From Kitasatospora kifunensis (lineage in GTDB: Bacteria; Actinomycetota; Actinomycetes; Streptomycetales; Streptomycetaceae), in the NCBI RefSeq assembly GCF_014203855.1, contig NZ_JACHJV010000001.1, positions 744,001 through 808,000 of the forward strand: a stretch of DNA of 64,000 nt. The letters are read 5' to 3'. The position numbers and the translations under genes were made by a program. Shown in pieces: positions 16,937 to 27,719 of the stretch (the stretch's first letter is position 1; each line of letters begins with the position of its first letter). The notes beneath the pieces are model-generated. The model did not search any database. It was not told where the DNA came from and was given only the letters and a program-made list of their open reading frames with translations.

Positions 16937-19900
16937 TCAGCGCTCGGCCGACGGGGGCGGGAAGAAGCCCGAGGAGATGAAGTAGTCGGTGTAGGCGCGC
17001 AACAGCGCGGCGTCCAGCGGCGGGAACCGCAGGCCCGAATCGGCCAGCCCGGCCCGCGTGTTGGCCTGGTCGAGCCGCACCTGTCCGAGCCGGGCGAGCG
17101 CGGGCAGCGTGTCGGTGAGCAGCACCGCCCCGTCCAGTGTCCCGGCCCCCGTGCGCGCGTCCGCCTCCGCTCGCTCGTGCAGGGTGTGGACCCACTCGTC
17201 CAGCTCCATGGCGTCCAGGCGGTAGCCGTAGCGGCGCAGTTGGCCCAGCACGTCCTCGACCGGCACCGGCGTCGGACAGGTCAGGTGGTGGGTCAGCCCC
17301 AGGCCGGCGGGGCGACGGGAGAGTTGGACGATCGCGGCGGCGGTGTAGTCGACGGGCACCAGGTCGACCACCGGCGCGGCGTCCTGGCCGGGGGCGGGCC
17401 TGGGGGCCGCGCCGATCACCAGCATGGCGCGCACCAGCTGCCAGAAGACGTCCCGGTTGGAGCCGGCGCCGCTGACGGTGTGTCCGCTCACCCGCCCGCA
17501 CCGGTAGACGCTGACCGGCAGGCCGCGCTCACCGGCCGCCCAGATGAGCTGCTCGGCCACCCACTTGCTCTCGGGGTAGCCGCCCGCCATCACCTCGTGT
17601 GCACCGAGGCGGCGCGACTCGGGCACGGTGGCGAGCCGTTCCTCGGCCGCCACCGACACCGCGGCCGTGGAGACGTAGTGCACCGGTACCGCAGTGGCGA
17701 ACGCAGCCAGCCGCAAGACCTCCTGAGTGCCCATCACATTGGCTGCCCGCAGCCGGTTGTACGGGTCGACCGCGCTGACCCGGGCGCCGTTGTGGTACAC
17801 CGCGTCGACCAGCTCGGCGAGTTGCTCGAACCGCGCGGGTGCCAGCCCCAGCAGCGGCTGCTCCAGATCGCCGGGGACGGGCACGATCCGGCGGCGGGAG
17901 AACTCGTTCCACAGCCCGTACTCGGCCAGGTTGCGCCTGATCCGCCGGTAGGCCCCCGCCTCGTCCTCGGCGCGCACCAGGCAGTGGATGTCCGCGCCGG
18001 TGCGGTCGAGCAGTTCGCGCAGCAGGAAGGCACCGAGGAAGCCGGTCGCACCGGTCAGCAGCAGGTGCTCCCGTGCGCCGACGGCCTTGGTGACAACGCC
18101 ACTTGGGCTCGACGTCACGGTGATCGCGGGATCGAGCGCCGCGTCCACCACCAGCTGCGCCGGTGTCGGACCGGCTGCCGGGCCACTCTCCTCGGTGCCG
18201 TCCACCGCCGCGAGCAGCGCGGCCACCGACTGACGCTCGAAGAGCGTGCGCACCGCCAACGCCACGCCCAACCTCCGGCGGATCCCGCTGATCACCCGGG
18301 GCACCAGCAGCGAGTGCCCACCCAGCGCGAAGAAGCTGTCGTCGATGGTGACTTGAGGAACCCCCAACACCTCGGCGAAGAGCTCGCAGAGGATCCGCTC
18401 GCGCGGATTGCGCGGCGCCCGGCCCGCCGAGAGCGCCGCGAAGTCGGGCACCGGCAGCGCGTCCCGGTCGACCTTGCCGGTCGCCGCCACGGGCAGCACG
18501 TCCAGCACCAGCACCACGGCCGGGACCAGGTAGTCGGGCAGCAGTGCGGCCAGGTGGGCCCGCAGCTCGTGGCCGTCAGGGCGCCTGGCGCCGTCCACGG
18601 GCACCGCGTACCCGGTCAGGAAGGTGCCGCCGTGCTGGTCCGCCCGCGGCACGACCACCGCCTGCGCCACCTGCGGATGGGTGCCCAGCGCGGCCGCCAC
18701 CTCGCCCGGCTCGATCCGGAAGCCGCGGATCTTGACCTGCCCGTCGGCGCGGCCGACGAACTCCAGCTCACCGCCGCCGTTCCAGCGCACCAGGTCGCCG
18801 GTGCGGTACATCCGGCTGCCCGGCGCGCCGAACGGGTCGGCGACGAAGCGGTCGGCGGTCAGCGCCGGGCGGTGCAGGTAGCCGCGGGCCACCCCGGCCC
18901 CGGAGACGTGCAACTCCCCCACCACCCCGGGCGGCACCAGGGTCAGGTCACGGTCGAGCACGTAGACCCGGGCGTTGACGGTGGCCCGCCCGATCGGCGG
19001 CGTGGCGCCGCCGGTCAGCGGTGCGCTGAGCGTGGCGCAGACGGTGGTCTCGGTGGGTCCGTAACCGTTGAGGAACCGGCGCCCGGCCGACCAGCGGCGC
19101 ACCGTCTCGCCCGAGGAGGCCTCACCGGAGACGATCATCGAGGTCAGCGAGGGCAGCTGGGCCGGCTCCAGCACGCTCAGCGCGGCCGGCGGCAGGGTCG
19201 CATGGCTGACCCGGTGGCGCTCCACCAGCGCGGTCAGCGCGGGCCCGGGCGCGGTGACGTCGGCGGGTGCCATCACCAGGGTCGCCCCGGTCAGCAGCGC
19301 TCCGCACAGCTCCCAGACCGCTCCGTCGAAGCTGTGCGAGGCGAACTGCAGGATCCGGCTGGAGGTGGTCACCCCGAAGCGCCGCGACTGCGCGCTGGCC
19401 ACCCCGGCGATGCCCGAGTGGGTCACCACCACGCCCTTGGGGCGGCCGGTGGAACCCGAGGTGTAGACGATGTACGCCGGGTGCCCGCAGGTCAGCGGCC
19501 GCAGCCGGTCGGCATCGGTGACCCGGGTCGGCTCCTGGCGGTCCACCTCGTGCCGCGTCTGCTCCGCGTCGAGCACGATCCGCGGCAGCCGCGCGGTGGC
19601 GGGCAGCGGCAGCGCGGTTGCCGAGTCGGTCAGCAGCACCGCGGGGCGGGCGTCCTCGGCCATGAACGCAAGGCGCGCCGCCGGGTAGTTGGCGTCCAGC
19701 GGCAGGTACGCGCCGCCGGCCTTGAGCACCGCGAGGGTCGCCACCACCGAGTCGATGGTGCGCGGCAGCGCGATGCCCACGAAGCGCTCGGGACCGACGC
19801 CGTGGGCGATCAGGTACCGGGCCAGCCGGTTGGAGCGCAGGTCCAGCTCGCGGAAGCTGAGCGTGTGCACCGGTCCTGTGCCCTCGTCGTAGAGCAGCGC

Positions 19901-22900
19901 GGTGGCCCGCGGGCTGCGCCTGACCTGGGCCTCGAACAGCTCGGGCAGGGTCCGGGCCGGCACGTCGAGGCTGCTGTCACCGCTGTGCGCCAGCAGTCGC
20001 TCGCGCTCGCTGGGCAGCACCACGTCCAGGGTGCCCAGGCGACGCGTGGGGTCGGCGGTGACGTCCGTCAGCAGGCACACGAAGCGCCGCAGCAGCCGCT
20101 CGACGCCGGCCCGGTCGAACAGGTCGGTGCTGAACTCGGCCACCCCGGCCATGCCCTGCGGCTGCCGGTCGGGTCCGCGTTGCTCCTGCAGACTGATCGA
20201 CAGGTCGAACCGGCAGGCCCCGGTGCCCACTTCGCGCTGCGCAACCCGCAGACCGGGCAGTTCCGGCGTGCCCTGCGGGGCGTTCTGCAGCGCCAACAGC
20301 ACCTGGAAGAGCGGGTGGTGGGCCAGGCCGCGGGTCGGGGCGAGGGTGTCCACCAGGCGCTCGAACGGCACGTCCTGGTGGGCGTAGGCGGCCAGGTCGC
20401 CCTCCCGGACCCGGGCCAGCAGATCACGGAAGGCGGGGTTGCCCGAGGTGTCGGTGCGCAGCACCAGCGTGTTGACGAAGAACCCGACCAGCGAGTCGAG
20501 CGCGTGGTCGGTGCGCCCCGCGACCGGGGTGCCGATCGCGATGTCGGTGCCCGCGCCGAGCTTGGTCAACAGGGCCGCCAGCGCGGCGTGCAGCACCATG
20601 AACGGACTGGCGCCGACCCGCTCGGCCAGCTCGGTGATCCGCCGGTGCAGGTCGGCCTCGACGGTGAAGTACACGGTGTCGCCGTGCTGGGTGGCCACCG
20701 GCGGCCGAGGCCGGTCGGTGGGCAGTTCGACGCACTCCGGAAGACCGGCCAGTGCGCCGCTCCAGTAGGCGAGCTGACGAGCCGCCAGGCTCTGCGGATC
20801 GTCCTCCTCGCCCAGCAGCCGCTGCTGCCACAGGGTGTAGTCGGCATACTGCACGGGCAGCGGCTCGACCTGCGGTGTCCCACCGGCCAGGCGCGCGGTG
20901 TAGGCGGCGGCCAGATCGCGCCAGAGCGGCGCCAACGACCAACCGTCACAGGCGATGTGATGGATCACCAGAACCAGCACCTGGCGACCGGGCGCGGTGC
21001 GCAGCAGCCGGGCCCGCACCGGCAGGTCACCCGCGAGGTCGAAGGGCAGCCGGACGGCGGCGGCCACCGCTTCGGTCAGCTCCTCGGCCGCCACCTCGGC
21101 GCTCTCCAACGGCAGGTGGGCCGCGGCTCCGGCCAGCAGCTGCTGGCGCGGCACCCCGGCGACGGCGGGGAAGACGGTCCGCAGGCTCTCGTGGCGCGCC
21201 AACAGGTCGGCCAGCGCCCCCTGGAGCGCGGCCCGGTCCAACTCGCCGTCCAGCTCCAGCACCAGCGGCACGTGGTAGGCCGCGCCCGGGGTGTGCAGTT
21301 GGTCCAGGAACCAGAGCCGGCGCTGGGCGAAGGAGAGCGGCACCTGCTCGGGCCGCGCCCCCGCGACCAGCGCGGGCCGCTCCCCGGCCGAGGCCTGGCG
21401 CACCGCCTCGGCCAGCGCGGCCACGGTGGGCGTCTCGAAGACGCTGCGGACCGGCAGCTCCAGGCCGAGCTTCGAGCGCAGCCGGGCGCTGAGCCGGGTG
21501 GCCGAGAGCGAGTGCCCGCCGAGCGCGAAGAAGCTGTCGTCGATGCTGACCTCGCAGACACCCAGGATGTCGCCGAACAGCTCACAGAGCAGCCGCTCCA
21601 TCGGATCGCGCGGCGCCCGTCCGCCCGGCGTGGCGCCGGAGTCCGGCTCGGGCAGGCGGCGCCGGTCCACCTTGCCGTTGGGCGTCAGCGGCAGCGTCTC
21701 CAGCACCACGGTGGCGGCCGGCAGCAGGTATTCGGGCAGCCGATCGCGCAGGTAGGCGCGGATCGAGGAGAGCAGCGCCCCGGTGTCCCGGGTGGCCGCG
21801 GGGGCGTTGACCAGCGAGGTCAGCGGTGCTCCGGTCGGCGCCGGCGCGTGCGGGCCGCGGGTGCCTGGGCGACGCGCGGTGAGCGTGACGTCCAGGGCGC
21901 CCTCGACGGTGGCCGACCAGCAGACCGAGGCCCGCAGGCCCAGGTGCTCGGCCACCTGGTGGAACTCCTCCAGCTCGGCGACCTCGGCATCGTCCCGCTC
22001 ACCCAACGCCGGTATTCGCTCGGCCTGCTGCGCCGCTTCGAGCTCCCGCAGGGCCCGCGCGACGGGCGCCAGCCGGGCGTCGGGCACCCCGATCACCCGC
22101 AGCTCACGCAGGCCCGCACCAGCTGCCGCCAACTGGGCTGCCTGTGTGATCTCCTGACCCCAGGTCAATTCGACGACCGACTCGTCATGTTCATCGGCGG
22201 TCTGCGCATCGGCCTTCCGCAGCACCGCGTCATAGCGGTAGCGCGTCAGCTCGTTGACGTACCGGCCGCGCTTGACCCGCACCTCACTGCCTGCCACCTC
22301 GGGCAGGGTGTGCGCCAGCTCGGCGAAGAAGGCCGGGTCGACCAGCAGCTCCTTCTCCCGCACCATGCCCTGCTCGACGGCCGCGCGGACCGCCTCGGGA
22401 TCGACGGCCGCACGGACCGCCTCGGAGTCAACCGCCGCGCGGACCGCCTCGGGACCGGCGGGCGGCTCGGAACGCCGCAGCTGGACGTCGGTGTGGAAGG
22501 CCCGCAGCAGCCGCAACTGCCGTACGTCACCGACGAAGACCGCCCCGCCGGGGGCCAGCAGCGCCACCGCCTTGGCCAGCACCTCGGCGAGGTAACGGCC
22601 GTCGGGGAAGTACTGGGTGACCGAGTTGATGACCACCGTGTCGAAGAACCCGACCGGCAGCCCCTCGGTGTCGTCGGCGGCCCGAGCCCGCAGCTCGACC
22701 CGCTCGGCCAGCACCGGGTCCTGGCGCAGCAGCGAACCCAACGCCTGGACCACCTGCCCGGACAGGTCGGTGCCCCAGTAGGACTCGCAGTGCGGCGCCA
22801 GTTGGGAGAGCAGCAGTCCGGTGCCGACACCGATCTCCAGCACCCGGTGTGGGCGCAGCTCGCGGATCCGGGCCACCGTGGCGTCGCGCCACTCGCGCAT

Positions 22901-24484
22901 CTGCGCCACTGGGATCGGCCGGCCGTCGTAGCTGCTGTTCCAACCGGAGAAGTCCTCGCCCAGGCGCGCTTCACCAGCGCGCTGGTAGAGCGTGTCGTAG
23001 ATCTCCTGCCACTCGGCCACCGACTCGCCACCGGACTGGTCCGCCCGGGGTTCACGCCGCTCGGCCGGCACCACGTAGCCGACCAGCCGCTTCTGCCCGG
23101 CCCGGTCGGCGCGCACCACCACCGCGGCCTGGGCCACCTCGGGGTGCGTGCCGAGCACGGCCTCCACCTCGCCGGGCTCCACCCGAAAGCCGCGGATCTT
23201 CACCTGGTCGTCGCTACGGCCGACGAACTCCAGTGCCCCTTGGGCGTCCTGGCGGACCAGGTCGCCGGTGCGAAACAGCCGCGCACCGGGCTCGCCCTGC
23301 GGGTCCGCCACGAACCGCTCGGCGGTCAGCCCCGGGCGCTGCCAGTAGCCGCGCGCCAACCCGGTGCCGCCGACGTAGAGTTCGCCGACCTCACCGGGTT
23401 CGACCGGGCGCAGCCGCGGGTCGAGGACCACGGTGCGCATCCCCGCCATCGCGGCGCCGATCGGCGTCACCGTACCGAGCGCGCCGGCCTCGGCCACCCG
23501 GTGGCAGGTGGCGAAGGTGGTCGTCTCGGTGGGTCCGTAGCCGTTGACCACCGCGATGCCCGGGCAGGCGGCCAGCACCCGGCGCACCGCGACCGGCGAG
23601 ACCGCGTCCCCGCCGGTCCACACCTCACGCGCGCCGCTGAAGCACCCCGGATCCTCCTCGGCCAGCACCGAGAAGAGCCCGGCCGTCACCCAGAGCGCGG
23701 TGACACCCACGCCGACGGCGCCCGTGCCGGAAGTTCCCGCGCCGGGGACGGCGGTGCCGGACACGGCAGCGGCGACCGCGCGGGCGTCCAACTCACCGGG
23801 CGGCGCGACCACCACCGTGCCACCGGACAGCAGCGGCACCCACACCTCGTAGGTCGAGGCGTCGAAAGCGTGCGGCGAGTGCAGCAGAACGCGCTGCTGC
23901 GCGCCACCGTGGAAGGCCGCGTCCTGGGCCAACTCCACCACGTTGCGATGGCTGACGGCCACGCCCTTGGGGGTGCCGGTGGATCCGGAGGTGAACATCA
24001 GGTACGCCAACTGCCCTGGCTCGACCGGAACGCCTGTAACGGTCCGCGCACCCGCACCCGCAGCCACACCCGCGCCCGCGCCCGCAGCCACCGAGAGCGT
24101 CCGCAGGCCGGCGCCGATCCCGGCCATCGGGCTCTGCTCGGCGGTCAGCAGCAGCCGGGCACCGCTCTGCGTCAGCATCCAGTCCAGTCGGGCGGCGGGC
24201 GCTCGCGGGTCCAACGGCAGGTAGCAGCCACCTGACTTGGCGACCGCGAGCAGTGCCACCACCAGTTCGGCCGAGCGATCGAGCAGGACCCCGACGGGCT
24301 CCTCCCCGCCCACCCCCTCGGCCACCAGCCGCTGCGCCAGCAACTCCGCCCGAGCATCGAGTTGACGATACGTCAGGACCGTGTCGCCGCTGACCACCGC
24401 GGTCGCGCCGGGGGTGCGCTCGACCTGCCGGGCGAAGGCCGCCGGCAGCGAAAGGGACTGGTGAGAGGGACGCTGGACGGACAC
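16937..24484 (-). CDS. Dimodular NRPS with N-methyltransferase and terminal reductase (TleA/MpnB/LtxA type)
   Basis: 2515 residues in order: A1 (core [10 protein letters not shown] near 160), N-methyltransferase inserted between A8 and A9 (VLEIGVGTG near 546), PCP1 (GGHSLS near 991), C (HHIACDG near 1175), A2 ([10 protein letters not shown] near 1675), PCP2 (GGHSL near 2053) and a thioester reductase (TGATGFLG near 2138, catalytic YPESK). There is no starter condensation domain and no thioesterase. Aligning by eye to GrsA, A1 reads D-A-Y-W-W-G-G-T-F-(K), a valine-type code; A2 reads D-G-W-T-I-S-G-V-C-(K), compatible with an aromatic residue. This is the architecture of the synthetases that make N-methyl-valyl-tryptophanol, the P450 substrate for indolactam V. 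GTG start at 24484 with GAGGAG upstream. A pyrazinone-forming dipeptide aldehyde synthetase is the alternative. Confidence 0.92.
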   Translation of the reverse strand: MSVQRPSHQSLSLPAAFARQVERTPGATAVVSGDTVLTYRQLDARAELLAQRLVAEGVGGEEPVGVLLDRSAELVVALLAVAKSGGCYLPLDPRAPAARLDWMLTQSGARLLLTAEQSPMAGIGAGLRTLSVAAGAGAGVAAGAGARTVTGVPVEPGQLAYLMFTSGSTGTPKGVAVSHRNVVELAQDAAFHGGAQQRVLLHSPHAFDASTYEVWVPLLSGGTVVVAPPGELDARAVAAAVSGTAVPGAGTSGTGAVGVGVTALWVTAGLFSVLAEEDPGCFSGAREVWTGGDAVSPVAVRRVLAACPGIAVVNGYGPTETTTFATCHRVAEAGALGTVTPIGAAMAGMRTVVLDPRLRPVEPGEVGELYVGGTGLARGYWQRPGLTAERFVADPQGEPGARLFRTGDLVRQDAQGALEFVGRSDDQVKIRGFRVEPGEVEAVLGTHPEVAQAAVVVRADRAGQKRLVGYVVPAERREPRADQSGGESVAEWQEIYDTLYQRAGEARLGEDFSGWNSSYDGRPIPVAQMREWRDATVARIRELRPHRVLEIGVGTGLLLSQLAPHCESYWGTDLSGQVVQALGSLLRQDPVLAERVELRARAADDTEGLPVGFFDTVVINSVTQYFPDGRYLAEVLAKAVALLAPGGAVFVGDVRQLRLLRAFHTDVQLRRSEPPAGPEAVRAAVDSEAVRAAVDPEAVRAAVEQGMVREKELLVDPAFFAELAHTLPEVAGSEVRVKRGRYVNELTRYRYDAVLRKADAQTADEHDESVVELTWGQEITQAAQLAAAGAGLRELRVIGVPDARLAPVARALRELEAAQQAERIPALGERDDAEVAELEEFHQVAEHLGLRASVCWSATVEGALDVTLTARRPGTRGPHAPAPTGAPLTSLVNAPAATRDTGALLSSIRAYLRDRLPEYLLPAATVVLETLPLTPNGKVDRRRLPEPDSGATPGGRAPRDPMERLLCELFGDILGVCEVSIDDSFFALGGHSLSATRLSARLRSKLGLELPVRSVFETPTVAALAEAVRQASAGERPALVAGARPEQVPLSFAQRRLWFLDQLHTPGAAYHVPLVLELDGELDRAALQGALADLLARHESLRTVFPAVAGVPRQQLLAGAAAHLPLESAEVAAEELTEAVAAAVRLPFDLAGDLPVRARLLRTAPGRQVLVLVIHHIACDGWSLAPLWRDLAAAYTARLAGGTPQVEPLPVQYADYTLWQQRLLGEEDDPQSLAARQLAYWSGALAGLPECVELPTDRPRPPVATQHGDTVYFTVEADLHRRITELAERVGASPFMVLHAALAALLTKLGAGTDIAIGTPVAGRTDHALDSLVGFFVNTLVLRTDTSGNPAFRDLLARVREGDLAAYAHQDVPFERLVDTLAPTRGLAHHPLFQVLLALQNAPQGTPELPGLRVAQREVGTGACRFDLSISLQEQRGPDRQPQGMAGVAEFSTDLFDRAGVERLLRRFVCLLTDVTADPTRRLGTLDVVLPSERERLLAHSGDSSLDVPARTLPELFEAQVRRSPRATALLYDEGTGPVHTLSFRELDLRSNRLARYLIAHGVGPERFVGIALPRTIDSVVATLAVLKAGGAYLPLDANYPAARLAFMAEDARPAVLLTDSATALPLPATARLPRIVLDAEQTRHEVDRQEPTRVTDADRLRPLTCGHPAYIVYTSGSTGRPKGVVVTHSGIAGVASAQSRRFGVTTSSRILQFASHSFDGAVWELCGALLTGATLVMAPADVTAPGPALTALVERHRVSHATLPPAALSVLEPAQLPSLTSMIVSGEASSGETVRRWSAGRRFLNGYGPTETTVCATLSAPLTGGATPPIGRATVNARVYVLDRDLTLVPPGVVGELHVSGAGVARGYLHRPALTADRFVADPFGAPGSRMYRTGDLVRWNGGGELEFVGRADGQVKIRGFRIEPGEVAAALGTHPQVAQAVVVPRADQHGGTFLTGYAVPVDGARRPDGHELRAHLAALLPDYLVPAVVLVLDVLPVAATGKVDRDALPVPDFAALSAGRAPRNPRERILCELFAEVLGVPQVTIDDSFFALGGHSLLVPRVISGIRRRLGVALAVRTLFERQSVAALLAAVDGTEESGPAAGPTPAQLVVDAALDPAITVTSSPSGVVTKAVGAREHLLLTGATGFLGAFLLRELLDRTGADIHCLVRAEDEAGAYRRIRRNLAEYGLWNEFSRRRIVPVPGDLEQPLLGLAPARFEQLAELVDAVYHNGARVSAVDPYNRLRAANVMGTQEVLRLAAFATAVPVHYVSTAAVSVAAEERLATVPESRRLGAHEVMAGGYPESKWVAEQLIWAAGERGLPVSVYRCGRVSGHTVSGAGSNRDVFWQLVRAMLVIGAAPRPAPGQDAAPVVDLVPVDYTAAAIVQLSRRPAGLGLTHHLTCPTPVPVEDVLGQLRRYGYRLDAMELDEWVHTLHERAEADARTGAGTLDGAVLLTDTLPALARLGQVRLDQANTRAGLADSGLRFPPLDAALLRAYTDYFISSGFFPPPSAER

Positions 24485-25009
24485 GTGTCACGAACTCCTC
24501 TGCGCAGGGCTCCGGAACGCGGCATCGCCGTCCGGTCTGAGGGCACACGGAAGGGCACCAGGCGGCCTGGTGCGCATGTTGTTCGACGTCGTGTAGCGAT
24601 CATGCCAAACTCTGCCGCACCACAGATCGTCATGTTCATGATTTCGGCTCTTCTTGCACACAGTCCGCCGACCACGACGCGTCCACGGGCAATCCCCGGG
24701 CGCATCTGGCTACGGCACGCCCGGCCAGGCAATCTCCGCCCAGGCCGTCCACCGCCGACCGAGCCGCGAAACGAGTAGCGACCCGGCTACGCATGGTCAG
24801 TCATATTGGCTGGAACAGAACCCTCCGGTAAGCCAGGGCGACAGACTTGGGCAAAACACGGACTCGACCCGTCCTCGGGTGAGACGATCGCGCTCGCTTC
24901 GGCCGGCTCGCGCCACACGCACCCCAGCGCGCCACACACATCCCAGGCATCGCACCCGCCTCGCCCACCCCACCCATACCCCGGCATGCCCGGGAGACAG
25001 GGAGACCCG
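24485..25009. promoter_or_regulatory. Divergent promoter region of the NRPS operon and prenyltransferase
   Basis: 525 bases without a credible gene, between divergent starts. The left half (about 24590-24660) is less GC-rich than its surroundings and holds the palindrome TCATG-TT-CATGA at 24630-24641, a candidate regulator site. The right half is C-rich and unstructured until the AGGGAGA ribosome site of the prenyltransferase. A frame continuing upstream of 25010 is Pro/His/Ser-rich low-complexity and is not counted as coding. No clear -35/-10 pair can be named with confidence. Confidence 0.5.
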
Positions 25010-26194
25010 ATGGACGCCCACGGAGCCGACCCCGGCACGGCCACCACCGCCGCCTTCAGCGCGGACACCGGAGTCATCGCCGAGATGGTGGGACGCCCAC
25101 TGCGCTTCGACTCCACCCGCTACCTGCCGACGGACAGCTACGCCCAGGTCGCCACCGATCGCGTCTGGCGCGCGCACCGGAGCCTCGGGCTGACCGGCGA
25201 GACCCGCGAGTCGATCCTGTCCCTGCTGGAGGAGTTGACCGGATCCTGGGGCCGCCTGCCGGTCGGCACGCCCCCCGAGCGCGCCTGCTGGGTCTCCATC
25301 GACGGCATGCCCTTCGAGCCCTCGGTCGCCTGGGTGAACGGCACGGCCGGCGTCCGGATCTCGCTGGAGCCCCCGGGCGACGGCACCGCGGCGTCCAGGA
25401 CGCGCGAGGCGATGGCCCTCACCCGCCGCCTGGCCGGCCGCCCCGGCGTCTGCGTCGACCGCCTGCTGAGCATCGAGGACCTCTTCGTCGAGGACGATCC
25501 GCAGGGGTTCTTCACCATGGCCCACGCGGTCGCCTGGCGGCCCGGCGCCCATCCCGAGTACAAGATCTTCCTCAACCCGGCGGTGGCAGGCCGCGAACAG
25601 GCCGCCGACCGCACCGAGCAGGCCATGCTCCGCCTCGGCCTCGAACGCCCCTGGCGCGCCCTGGTCGACCACCTCGGCGGCGCCTTCACGCCAGCCCACG
25701 AGCCCGTCGCCATCGCCCTGGACCTGGTGGGCGGCGAGGACTTCAGGGCACAGCTGTATCTGGCGCACTCGGGGGTGAGCGCGGCGCAGATCGACGCCAA
25801 GGCCGCCGTCGCCCGCGACCACGTCCCGGGCCTGTTCACCCGCGCGCTGCACCAGATCAACGGCCCGCACGACGCCGCCGCCTGGCAGCGCAAGCCCCCT
25901 GTCACCACCTTCACCCTCGACACCCGCCACGAGCTGCCGAGCGCGACCGTCTACGTCCCGCTGATCCCGGTGCACGACAGCGACGCGGCGGCCCGCGACC
26001 GGGTGGCGGCCTTCCTGCGCGCCGAGGGCTCCCCCGCGGCCGCCCCTTACCTCGCCCTGCTCGACGACCTCGCCGACCGGCCGCTGTCACGCTCACTGAC
26101 CCAGAACTTCATGTCCTACCGGGGCGGCGACGCCTCGCGCTTCTCCATCTACCTGGCGCCCGGCACCTACCGCGCAGCCGACGAACTCGACTGA
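25010..26194 (+). CDS. DMATS-type (ABBA) indole prenyltransferase, TleC/MpnD-like
   Basis: 394 residues, the usual size for bacterial DMATS enzymes. Family traits include alternating basic/Tyr strands that cap the diphosphate: YKIFLNP (184-190), the strand FRAQLYL, and near the C-terminus SRFSIYLAPG. A segment W-Q-R-K-P-P-V-T-T-F lies before the last repeats. No Asp-rich metal motif is present, as expected for ABBA enzymes. The ATG at 25010 has AGGGAGA upstream. In the tle and mpn clusters the equivalent enzyme reverse-prenylates C7 of indolactam V, with geranyl (Tle) or dimethylallyl (Mpn) diphosphate. Which donor is used here cannot be read by eye. Its stop codon lies inside the palindrome at 26191-26205. 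Confidence 0.87.
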   Translation: MDAHGADPGTATTAAFSADTGVIAEMVGRPLRFDSTRYLPTDSYAQVATDRVWRAHRSLGLTGETRESILSLLEELTGSWGRLPVGTPPERACWVSIDGMPFEPSVAWVNGTAGVRISLEPPGDGTAASRTREAMALTRRLAGRPGVCVDRLLSIEDLFVEDDPQGFFTMAHAVAWRPGAHPEYKIFLNPAVAGREQAADRTEQAMLRLGLERPWRALVDHLGGAFTPAHEPVAIALDLVGGEDFRAQLYLAHSGVSAAQIDAKAAVARDHVPGLFTRALHQINGPHDAAAWQRKPPVTTFTLDTRHELPSATVYVPLIPVHDSDAAARDRVAAFLRAEGSPAAAPYLALLDDLADRPLSRSLTQNFMSYRGGDASRFSIYLAPGTYRAADELD

Positions 26195-26220
26195 CGAAGC
26201 GTCAGGAAACGTATCGTCAG
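26191..26220. terminator. Convergent gene-end palindromes (CTGACG-N3-CGTCAG)
   Basis: CTGACG-AAG-CGTCAG at 26191-26205 contains the prenyltransferase stop TGA. A second half-element ATCGTCAG at 26213-26220 contains the stop of the opposing LuxR gene. The 22-base gap between the genes is almost entirely this structure, a likely bidirectional termination signal. Confidence 0.6.
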
Positions 26221-26837
26221 AGTAGGCCCTGGCGAAGGGCATAGGCCACCGCATGGGTCCGGTTGCGCAGGTTCAGCCGATTGGTGAGCCGGTACAGGAC
26301 GCTCTTCACCCACCGCTCGGAGTAGCCGAGCGCGGCACTGATCTCGGCGGTGTCCCGTCCCTCGGCCACCAGGCGCAGCACTGCGAGCTCCCGCTCGTCG
26401 AGCGGCTGATCGCACGCCTGCGCGGCCTCCACGCCCTGCTGCAACCGGGTTATCTGATCGAGTAGTTGGGTCAGCAGGCCCGGGGGCAGCGAGCTGCTGC
26501 CGCTGTGCGCCCCGTGCACGGCCTGCAGCAGCCGCGCCGGGGTGACCTCGTGCCGCAGCAGGAGGTGCGAAATGCCGCTGGCCGCAACGTCGAACAGCTC
26601 GTTCTTCTGGATCCGGGCGACGATCAGCACCTGCCGGATCCTCGGGTCGAACGCCAGCGAACGCGCCTCGCAGAGCAGTTCGTCGCTGATCGACTCGGCG
26701 AGCTGGACCACGGTGCAGCGCCGGTCGGCGGGGCGGTCCTCGACCAGGGTGACCCCTGGGGCGGCCCGCAGATAACTGTCCAGTCCGGCCCGGGAGATCG
26801 GATCGGCTGCCCTGGTCAGAACCGCTAAGGCCGGCAT
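26217..26837 (-). CDS. LuxR-type regulator with degenerate receiver domain
   Basis: 206 residues. The C-terminal HTH (145-206: LDERELAVLRLVAEGRDTAEI, then RWVKSVLYRLTNRL) is of the LuxR/NarL class. The N-terminal 110 residues have the size and helix pattern of a response-regulator receiver, but the acidic pocket is absent and the phospho-acceptor position falls in VVQLAE, so phosphorylation is unlikely. No partner histidine kinase is adjacent. The ATG at 26837 is chosen because it begins the receiver-like fold; the frame is open for 29 codons upstream. It is convergent with the prenyltransferase and is the likeliest cluster-situated regulator of the indolactam genes (inference). Confidence 0.78.
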   Translation of the reverse strand: MPALAVLTRAADPISRAGLDSYLRAAPGVTLVEDRPADRRCTVVQLAESISDELLCEARSLAFDPRIRQVLIVARIQKNELFDVAASGISHLLLRHEVTPARLLQAVHGAHSGSSSLPPGLLTQLLDQITRLQQGVEAAQACDQPLDERELAVLRLVAEGRDTAEISAALGYSERWVKSVLYRLTNRLNLRNRTHAVAYALRQGLL

Positions 26838-27072
26838 CGGCCACCTGCCCTTCGTGAGTCTTCGTCCGGCTCGGGTGCATGACTGCTCGTCCGGCGACCC
26901 GCACACCCCCGTCCGTGCCGCCACCCTTTACTACGGATCAAGAGCAGGCTCTGGTCACTCAGTCTACGAATCAAGCCGGAAAGCGGCCCGAAACCGACCC
27001 TGAGGCCGCACCCGACGCAGCCTCAGCAGCCCCCAGCAGCCCTCAAGCAGCCCACCACGCACCCGCCACCGC

Positions 27073-27483
27073 TCAGGACGCCTGACGGTCGGCCCGCACC
27101 CGGCTGCCGGGCACCGCCGTCGGCACCCCAACCGGCGCCGACGCCCGGCCCGGCGCCTCGCCCCTGCCCTGCGCCTCCACCCGCGGCACCTCCACCCGCG
27201 GCACCTCCACCCGCGGCGGCACCGGAGCGAGCTGGAGGCGCGGACTGTGTCCTGCCGCCCAGACCGTGGGCGCGTTGGGCGGTGCGGCCCGGTGGGCGGC
27301 GATGATCCAGCGGGTGAGGGCCTGGACGAAGTCCGGACCCAGCACCGCGGCGTCGTGCAAGCGCTCCAGATCACCCTCCCGGAACGGGACCCCGGCTTGG
27401 GAGATCGCGGTGAGCAGGGGGTGGAGCAGGGCCCAGGTCGTCCGGGTGGCCGGCAGCCGACCGGTATGTTCGCTGTCGTTCAC
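27073..27483 (-). CDS. Hypothetical protein, Val/Pro-repeat C-terminus
   Basis: 136 residues from a GTG at 27483. The first 75 residues look globular and helical (TWALLHPLLTAISQAGVPF, then DLERLHDAAVLGPDFVQALT). The C-terminus carries direct repeats of R-V-E-V-P from a 15-base DNA repeat (ACCTCCACCCGCGGC on the plus strand, 27186-27226). No known family is recognised. The start is uncertain: a frame exists 15 codons upstream, and the ribosome site is weak. It is in the same orientation as the LuxR gene, with a 235-base gap between them. Confidence 0.5.
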   Translation of the reverse strand: MNDSEHTGRLPATRTTWALLHPLLTAISQAGVPFREGDLERLHDAAVLGPDFVQALTRWIIAAHRAAPPNAPTVWAAGHSPRLQLAPVPPRVEVPRVEVPRVEAQGRGEAPGRASAPVGVPTAVPGSRVRADRQAS

Positions 27484-27719
27484 GCCGAGCCCAACCCCGA
27501 GCGGGCGGCCCGGGTCACGCCCGCCCACCAGGAGTCAGCCTTGGGTGGGACGGGCGTTCGGCGGATCCCCCGCCGGTTCAAACGGCTGAGCGGACGACTG
27601 GGCGGAACGACTGGGCGGACGCCACCGTGGCGGGCCCACCCCAGGGTGGAGAGCGACCCAACCCGCTTCTCCACCCTGGGGACCAGGTGACGCCTCGTCA
27701 ACTCTCCTACCGTCGAGCC

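Noticed and set aside
16670..24235. 2521-codon open frame antisense to the NRPS
   Set aside because: Composition is Arg/Gln/His/Gly-rich without motifs, while the opposite strand encodes a complete multidomain NRPS. The antisense frame is open only because of codon bias.
16937..24484. NRPS as a pyrazinone (aureusimine-type) synthetase
   Set aside because: The A-PCP-C-A-PCP-R order matches, but those systems lack the inserted N-methyltransferase, and the P450 plus indole prenyltransferase fit the indolactam route better. It is kept only as an alternative.
26838..27072. Small plus-strand protein frame (from about 26879)
   Set aside because: Pro/Ala/Thr low-complexity translation without a ribosome site, lying across the upstream region of the LuxR gene.
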